From Sambucus nigra (taxonomy: Eukaryota; Streptophyta; Magnoliopsida; Dipsacales; Adoxaceae): a stretch of DNA of 64,000 bases. The stretch covers positions 527,293,755 through 527,357,754 of the forward strand of contig OX422215.1 in assembly GCA_949130495.1 (NCBI GenBank), in the 5' to 3' direction. A program made the position numbers and the translations under genes. The notes below the pieces were generated by a model. That model ran no database searches. It was not told where the DNA came from and worked only from the letters and a program-made list of their open reading frames with translations. Position 1 is the first letter of the stretch. Each line of letters starts with the position of its first letter. This document shows, piece by piece, positions 57,274 through 64,000 of this stretch.

Positions 57274-58977
57274 GGCTCCAAAGCTTCCAAGTGGAGTGCA
57301 AGACCTGGTAGAGGCTTACTGCGTACCCTAGCTTCCCACATTTGAAGACTTGTTTTCAACTTCTAAACTCATAAATGCCTGGTATCATACCCCTCCAGGT
57401 GAGATTCCTCTAGTCGAAGTAGTAATCCCTTTGGAAGAAGGAGTATTGTTATTCGAGATAAACCTAGAGTCACAAGTCGATCACGGTCTTGAGGGCAAGG
57501 ATGAGATAGGTAACTATTTCTTTTTATTCTCGTCTTTACTACATTTTTTGGTACTTCACTAACTATTTTTTCATGAAATTCCTTCTGCCACCTATTTAGT
57601 TCAACCTTCTGAATCTTCGTACGGAATGGACCCTAGATAAGTAGACTAGACTCAAATGGACTAGGATAGTAGCACAAAGATGGAGGCAAACTAGAAAAAA
57701 AAAGACCGATGTTGAGCTTAGGGCTAAGAAGAAGGTTGATGACCAAAAAAGAGCGCTAAAGAGAGAAAATAAGTACAGGTTGCTGGTCAACAGACTGCTG
57801 AGGCTGAGGTTGTCGCTAGGGATAAAGTGAAAGGGAAAGCTCCCATATCCCCCATTCTTGCTGCAGTAGGGGACAAGAGGACACTTGAAGACCTAAAGCC
57901 TTAAGGTGATCCCAACATTCCAAGAGTTAGGGCCGCTGCTGAGAGAGTGAGGATTGAGGGTTGACCTTCTAGTCGTATATTTCGAGAATAGGGGTCCACC
58001 TCGCATTATGGGGAGGTCAAAGATTTTAAATTTGACCTACCATTATAGGATCTCAAAAGTGACCTCGATTCCATCTATCAACACATTAACAATGCCACTA
58101 ATCTTTATGGCTACCAAGGTCATAGTAAAGATTTTGAGTTTCTGAGGGCCTATGATCTGGATGTTCTATGGAGGCTGGCTTGACATCGCTTTGCAGTGGT
58201 AAGTTTATCATACTTATTTTTATCTTTTATTTTCCACGTTTTAATACTTTTTCTGACTCCCTTTTTTGTTGACAGAGCTCTATGGAAATAACTATTTTGA
58301 GAGAAAAGGTTGTCACTAATCACATGGTATATGCGGAGTAAAATAATACCATCGAGGCATTGGCCGATTAGAACACCGAGCTGAAGGAAAACTTAAAGGA
58401 GTCCTAAGATGACCTGCAGAAGACTAGTTTTGATCACTAGCAGAAGGTTGAGGAGGTGGTAGCTAAAATAATTTCCCTTAACCATGCCGAAGAGGAGGTC
58501 TATAAGTTGAATGACTTGGATGAGAGTGATGCAATGAAGTTCAATATCTTGGAGGAAGCTCTAAATAAGTCTAGTGAAAATTTAAAAGTATCCAGCAAAC
58601 CTCTAAACGATGCTAATCAGAAGCTTGTAGAGGCCGAAAAAGCTCTAGCAATGACCGAGCTGACAACAGTGGAGAAGTACAATTCCTCTATCGATTATAA
58701 TGTGGATAACATTTTCTTCTTTCTTAACGGATATGAAGAATTGAACAAAAGGGTCATGAGATACTACCCAGATATAGCTGTTGAGGTCAAGAGGTGGGAG
58801 GGTGATGACACAGAGGCTACGACCCTCGCTACTAAAAATTTGGATGAGGAGTCCACTTCTAAAGATGATTCCAATGATGAAGTCGGTCATGTCCACACTA
58901 ATGAGATTACTTTTCTCCCTACTGAATATGCTTATGACTTTGCTATAGATGTTGTTGATAATGTTCCATTGGCTTGA
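57274..58977 (+). pseudogene. Tat-3 antisense accessory gene, remainder of exon 2 and later exons
   Basis: Continues from 719. After the GGCTC duplication the frame reads APKLPSGVQDLVEAYCVP, a TAG, then LPTFEDLFSTSKLINAWYH and PPGEIPLVEVVIPLEEGVLL. A donor-like AG|GTAACT lies near 57510. Decayed basic/coiled-coil sequence fills about 57600-58198. A clear intron spans 58199-58275 (GTAAGT...TTGACAG, 77 nt). The last exon encodes a coiled coil (NILEEALNKSSENLKVSSKP; NQKLVEAEKALAMTELTTVE), then FFFLNGYEELNKRVMRYYPD and an acidic tail, ending TGA at 58975. The plan matches the Tat-1 accessory genes. Function unknown. Confidence 0.65.
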
Positions 58978-59800
58978 TCCTCAATGTTTGTGTTGATCAT
59001 TTTTTACTTAATTTGTAATGAACATATTCATTTGGCAGCTTGTAATGAATATTTGCATTTCTACTTGCTTGACTTTGGCATCAAATGTATATCTTGCCTT
59101 TAATGTTTAAGTCTTCTTGCCAAATTGTTTTGACTTCAGAACACATGTTTTACGACCAGTGTTATTTTTTAAAATGTTTTCCCTAAGTAAATTTGATCAA
59201 ACATTATTGCCCTAGTTAATTTTAGTTTTAACTTATTAACTATTTGGTGCTTGAGATAGGCCCGCTAATAGTTTAGTCTTATGATTATGTGGTCAACTAC
59301 TGTCTTTCTGATCTACCTTAATAGTTTCTAGTTTTAGACGAATTCGGGTTGTCCTTGCCCTAGGTTTCATTGATGCTCATGTTAACTTACTGGTCATTTG
59401 GACAAATATTTTCATCCTGATTAAGTGCTAAAATCAATTACCTGAGATGACCAAATGTACTAAGACCTATTCTTTCATTAGCGATGGTCGGATCTTATCG
59501 TCCACATGGCTACGAGGGAGTTCTTGGATTTGGCAAAACTTCTTGTTCGCGATCTGTCCTAAGATGAGATCGTACATGAAGTTGAACTTCTTGTTCATTA
59601 CCTGTCCAGAGACGAAGTCATATATGAAGTTTTTAGTAAAACACATTGAGATGCATTGTTGATATGCATATATCTCATACCCACAAAACATAGAAAAATA
59701 TTGGATGTAGTAGCATTCTTGGGGTAAATTAAATTTTTTTATTCATCACCGAGTGGAATTACAAATAAGGAAAAGACTTTATATTTCACTATTGATAGTA
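58978..59800. other. Tat-3 spacer between accessory gene and pol, with two 48-bp repeats
   Basis: T-rich 3' untranslated-type sequence follows the accessory gene. Two 48-bp units starting ACTTCTTGTTC at 59538 and 59586 share most bases (CTGTCC...GAGA/GACGA...ATGAAGTT). Nothing else is recognised. This is the position that holds long arrays in Tat-1 and Tat-2. Confidence 0.55.
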
Positions 59801-61090
59801 CTCCATCAGGTGCTCGGCATTCCATGAATTTGTAAATTGCTCTCCTTCTATGGTCTCAATCATGTATGTTCCTGTCCGTACGATAGTAAATATTCGATAT
59901 GGACCATGCCAATTAGGTTCCAGCTTATTTCACTTCTAGATGATCTTATTTAGTACATAGTCCCCTTATTTTAAGTGCTTGGTTTTACCTTTTTATTGTA
60001 AAATCAAGCAGTTCCTTCCTAATAGACTTCCTTTTAAGCATTGCGTGCTCTGTGACTTACTCTACTAGATCCAAATCTAATTTTCTCATTAGGTCGCACC
60101 GTGGTGAGTTGAAATTAAAGACACGATGACTAGGTAAACTAATTTCTGTCGGGACTACTTCTTTTATTCCAAAAGACAACGTATAAGGGGTCTCACATGT
60201 CGTTGTTCATGGCATTATTCTATACGCCCAAAGGACACTATGGAGCTCGTTGATCTAGTTCCCCTTTGCATTGTCCATCCTTTTCCTAATGTTATCCAGT
60301 AGTGTATGGTTAGTCGGTGTTATTTAGCCATTGCATTACAGATGGACTGATGTGGAGTATAGTTTATGAATTTTGGAGATAATGCAATAATCTTTAAACT
60401 CTCAATTATCAAATTGAGTACCATGATCAGTGATGAAGGCATGTGGCATCCTATACTAGAAAATAATGTTCTTTCAGATAAAGTGGAAAACTTTCTCATA
60501 TGACATCTCTACTAAGGGCTCGACCTCCACCCATTAAGTGAAATCATCAACTGTTACCACTATGTACTTGAATCTGCCTTTAGCTTTTGGTAGTGGGCCA
60601 ACCAGATCTATTCCCCATATTGGAAATGGCTAAGGGGAGGTGATCGGTGTTAGGTATGCCCTTGATTTATGTGGATTAAGGCATATTTATGTCACTTATT
60701 TCATTTCCGGGCATAGTCCTCTTAATCTTCCTTCATGTTGGACTAGTAATAACCTTGAGTGGTGACTCACTTCACCATTGATTTGTCTTCTAAATGTGAT
60801 CCATAAGAAACTTCATGCACTTCTTTAATCAAGTCATTAACTTTGGTTGGATGGACACACCTAAGCAATGAAATGATGAACCCTCTTCTGAACTGGGTTC
60901 CTCTTTGTAGCACATATCTCGATGCTTTGTATTGTAGTCTTCTCTCTTATTTATGGTCTACTAGGGCGATGCTAGTTTCTCGGTATGCCCATATTTGATC
61001 CATCCAGTATGGTGAGAGGTCCAACTCCATCAAATTAACAATCTCCTCATCGATTCTTGGGTGCATGAAAATTTCGATTGTAACTTCTCA
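59801..61090 (-). pseudogene. Tat-3 integrase
   Basis: Minus strand. WGIDLVGP lies near 60625, AFITDHGTQFD near 60430, and the GPYRIFTIV-like C-terminal block with ETIEGEQFTNSWNAEHL-type sequence near 59910-59815, aligning block by block with Tat-1 37327-38560. Stops and single-base changes occur every few dozen codons. Confidence 0.75.
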
Positions 61091-62660
61091 GCTTTGGCCT
61101 TATAGCAGATGCCAATCGACCAAGTGCGTCTACTTGGGAATTTTTACACTTAGAATTTTTTACCATCCTAATCGCAGGGAATTTTGCTAACCACCACTTG
61201 GTTTTATTGAATTATTTTTCCATAGACACCTCTCTCGCCTCATAAATTCCTAGTGGTTGGCTTACTATGAACTGGGAGTCGTTGTGTGACAATATCTATT
61301 TGTTACTAAGAGATAATGCCATCCCAAACTCTACTATAAGAGCTTTATATTTTTCCTCATTGTTGGAGGCTTAAAATTGGAATCTAAGTGCAGACTCCAT
61401 ATTGATGTCATCTGGAATTATAATTATTAAACCCACTCCACTGCCACTGGTATAGGATGACTCGCCCATAAACACTTTCCAGATAAGGAACTCCTCTTTA
61501 AAATCTCCTTCAATAAAGTTTCCATGTTTACATAACTTCCTTATTTACTCTAAGTCCCAAGAAATTTCTTGTTGTTTGGTCTATAACTCTACTACATTAG
61601 CATCTTGTCAGTCGGATTAATGTTTGAGTTATCTTTAGCAAGAGTATGCTTGTTTGGTTGAAATGGTGAGCTCTCTTTCGAAGAATTATAATCGTTATGA
61701 CTTAGGGTTGAGCTCTCCTCTGTAGAAGTCTACTTTGCCACTTTCGATGCTGAGCTCCTTTCCGTAAAAGTCTGCTCAGTAGGTTTTTCTTCGAAAGTGA
61801 ACTCAACGATAAATCTTCCATAACCTAGACCTCGATTATCGTTTTCATCACGTACTGATGTCATACTCTCTTAATTTCATGGCTCAAGCCATCAGTTTGA
61901 ATGATTTTCCAGGTTTATGAATCGATTGGAGTAGAGGTAGGTCTGTATGGACGACAATGATGTGGTCCTAAAAGTACGACTTCATCCTTCTAGAATATTC
62001 AATCAGGGCCAGTGATAATTTCTCCAACCTAGGATAATGAATTTCTACTCCACGGTATGCATTGATGGTGTAATACACAAACCCTTATACCCCTTCTTCT
62101 TGTCGAACTAGAGCTAAGCTGACCATAGATTCAGATGCAGATAAGTACAGATAAATCCTCTCACCCATAATTAGCCTTGAAAAAAATGGTACAGACCCAA
62201 AATATCATTTTAACTCTAGTAATACAGCTTTTCACTCGTTGTTCCATTCAAAAGTTTTTATAGCACCTTAAAAATGGAAGACATTTATCAGTGGCTCTAG
62301 AAACAAACATGTCCAATGCTGACATGCATCCAGTTAGGTTTTAAACTTCTCTTATGTTTGTTGGGGATAGCCTATTGATTATTGCTTAAATTTTATTGAG
62401 GTTACACCCAATTCTTCTTTGATTAACTATGAATCCCAGGAACATCCCCTCTTTCACTCCAAAAACACATTTCGTTGAGTTGAGCTTCACATCTGGTGTT
62501 TTTCCAACTGGTCGAAATTCTACCTCAAATATTTTATTACATTTCGTTGTCTTTTTTCTCTTTTTTAGCATGCCATCAATGTACACCTCCATATTCTTAC
62601 CAATTTTTTGTTTGAATATTTTTTCATCAATCTTTGGTACGTTGCTACAACATTTTTTTA
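61091..62660 (-). pseudogene. Tat-3 two RNase H domains and truncated reverse transcriptase
   Basis: Minus strand. The archaeal-type RNase H shows MESALRFQF, a stop, then ASNNEEKYKALIVEFGM near 61400-61310. The Ty3-type RNase H lies at about 62220-61850. The reverse transcriptase end, MEVYIDGMLKKRKKTTKCNK and KCVFGVKEGMFLGFIVNQRR, is at 62592-62386. The catalytic Asp-Asp of this lineage reads Asp-Gly (YIDG). Homology to Tat reverse transcriptase stops at about 62660, so the rest of pol, gag and the 5' LTR are missing or displaced. Confidence 0.75.
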
Positions 62661-64000
62661 TACAGATGTTCTAAAATGATGTTTAAATCAAGTGATCACA
62701 ATAAGTAATAAATGGGCAAGGTCAGGATCGTATTCCATAGGGATTGGACTCTCCTAATATAATGAAATCGATCTATAAGATGGACTCTATATGTCACAAA
62801 ATGAAAGTGTAATAAGTGATGATAGTTAGGGGTGGTGAACTATAACTAACAACTATCCTTGCATAGGTTAAAATAAAAGTGAATGAATAAAAGACAATTA
62901 TTGTGGTGGAAAAAAAGGAATAGTAGGATTTCAAATGGAGAAAATGGATTAGGTATCATTCTCCCACCTTGGATTTTCTAAGTAGCTGACGTAATTCAAT
63001 TTAAATTGATTCTAATCAATCATAATTCATTAAGTCCAAATATTAACCATGTAGACATGAATTTCATCAATGGAGGATTAAGGGTTAATTAATTATGGTG
63101 CCAAATGGGTTGGAGTTGTAGAAAATCATCAAACACTACCCTTGTAAGAAAAGGGAAGTTAAGAAATTAGGATACTCCAATACCAACACATGAGGTTCTA
63201 ATAGAATAAATATAAACAAAGCCTTAACTATGAAAATCAATCATACGTGGTGGGATTATGATCCCTAACCTAAAAGACCATCCACTCTTAGTGGAAACAA
63301 CATAAACCATTCGACTGAGCTTTATTAATGGATAACTCATCAATAAATAAAGATACCAACCAAATTAAGCTTAATAAATGCAAGTGATAATAATAAAACC
63401 AACCAAAGTGAGGGTAGGTAAGATTGCAATGATAATCAAACAATAAATCTTCAATAATAAATAGAAATTAAGATAAGGAAATCAAACTTTATATTTCTAA
63501 CCTAAGAGTGAGAGTAAGAGAGTTTAATGATAAGGTCTCTTGATAAACATATTTGATCCTTACAAATGAAGAGTAAACGAAATTATATACAATCTCCTAC
63601 CAAAGTGTAAAACTTGTAATAACAGCAATAAGGCAAAAGAGGGGCCCAAATCGATTCACTCATTTGGCTGAATTGATTCAGCTCATTTAATCTCCGTACT
63701 AGTTCAAATTGAATCGATTCAGCTCAAGGCCAGAATCGATTCTCACCTGAAGGGAAAAAGGGGAGTTATGATGTCTTGCCTTTTCATGCACCTCGCTCCG
63801 TGGAAACTTCTGTAGATTCTTTGTCATGAGTCATATTCATTCACTGTTAGCGGCCATACGAAGATGACTCGATGAGATTGAAATTCCATGGAGATCTCAG
63901 GACCCAAACCCAAGTGCTGAAATTATTAAAATGCCTCCAAAGTTGCAATTATTGATGGAACTTCCCTGGAATTCAACAGAACTTCACTCCTAGAATTCCC
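62661..64000. other. unidentified AT-rich non-coding sequence
   Basis: No credible coding frame, RNA gene or terminal repeat. It begins abruptly where Tat-3 pol stops. Notable content: GGATCGTATTCCATAGGGATTGG at about 62725-62747 (quoted as GGATCGTATTCC and ATAGGGATTGG), and four GAATCGATTC-type motifs at 63645-63755, two of them followed by AGCTCA. Probably part of another, non-autonomous or truncated repeat element. That is an inference from context only. Confidence 0.4.

Larger units (their letters stand above)
349..62660 (-). mobile_element. Tat-3: oldest layer, decayed Tat-type Ty3/gypsy element (interrupted by 720-57273)
   Basis: Only 349-719 and 57274 to about 62660 belong to this element; everything between is the Sire-1 nest. 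The plus strand carries the accessory gene (349-719 and 57274-58977). The minus strand carries a pol remnant (about 59800-62660) with integrase, archaeal-type RNase H and part of the reverse transcriptase. This is the same convergent plan as Tat-1. No LTRs of Tat-3 are visible: one side is cut by Tek-D and the other stops inside the reverse transcriptase at about 62660. Many stops in every frame show it is long dead. Confidence 0.8.

Noticed and set aside
1..64000. A host gene, tRNA or rRNA gene in the window
   Set aside because: All recognisable coding sequence belongs to retrotransposons. I found no tRNA-like cloverleaf or rRNA-like block by eye, although a covariance-model search was not possible.

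Overview
This window looks like plant nuclear heterochromatin: an AT-rich stretch made almost entirely of LTR retrotransposons inserted into one another. I see no ordinary host gene, rRNA, tRNA or CRISPR array. The families (SIRE-like Ty1/copia, Tekay/Del-type chromodomain Ty3/gypsy, Tat-type Ty3/gypsy with two RNase H domains) and the GT-AG introns of about 75-115 nt point to a flowering plant. I cannot name the species.

Layout, outermost to innermost. (1) The oldest layer is a decayed Tat element, 'Tat-3' (349-719 and 57274 to about 62660). Its antisense accessory gene is on + and its pol remnant on -. (2) A SIRE-like copia element, 'Sire-1' (720-57273, + strand, target duplication GGCTC), sits in exon 2 of that accessory gene. 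(3) A Tekay-like element, 'Tek-C' (about 7391-54799, - strand), splits the RNase H domain of Sire-1. (4) A second Tekay-like element, 'Tek-B' (9927-47686, - strand, duplication TTTCC), sits in the left LTR of Tek-C. (5) A solo LTR, 'Tek-A' (10418-13172, duplication TCTGG), sits in the left LTR of Tek-B, and a Tat element, 'Tat-1' (19593-43822, - strand, duplication TCTGT), sits in the gag of Tek-B. (6) A second Tat element, 'Tat-2' (21187-33443, + strand, duplication ATCAC), sits in the antisense accessory gene of Tat-1. The end of one more Tekay LTR, 'Tek-D', occupies 1-348. Unidentified non-coding sequence fills about 62661-64000.

Insertion order agrees with decay. Hand-compared LTR pairs differ by roughly 10-12% in Sire-1, Tek-C and Tek-B, about 6% in Tat-1 and about 4% in Tat-2. 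No element has an intact gag-pol; all carry stops, frameshifts or catalytic substitutions.

The most interesting content is in the three Tat elements. Each has the same plan: gag-pol, then a tandem-repeat array, then a spliced accessory gene on the opposite strand running head-on into pol, then the 3' LTR. The accessory proteins share an N-terminal region resembling the 'putative gypsy type transposon' family (PF04195 type) and a coiled-coil C-terminal region. Tat-1 appears to carry two such antisense genes in tandem. The arrays are a 104-bp repeat with higher-order A/B alternation (Tat-2), a 30-32-bp repeat in which each unit is a small hairpin (Tat-1), and a two-copy 48-bp relic (Tat-3).
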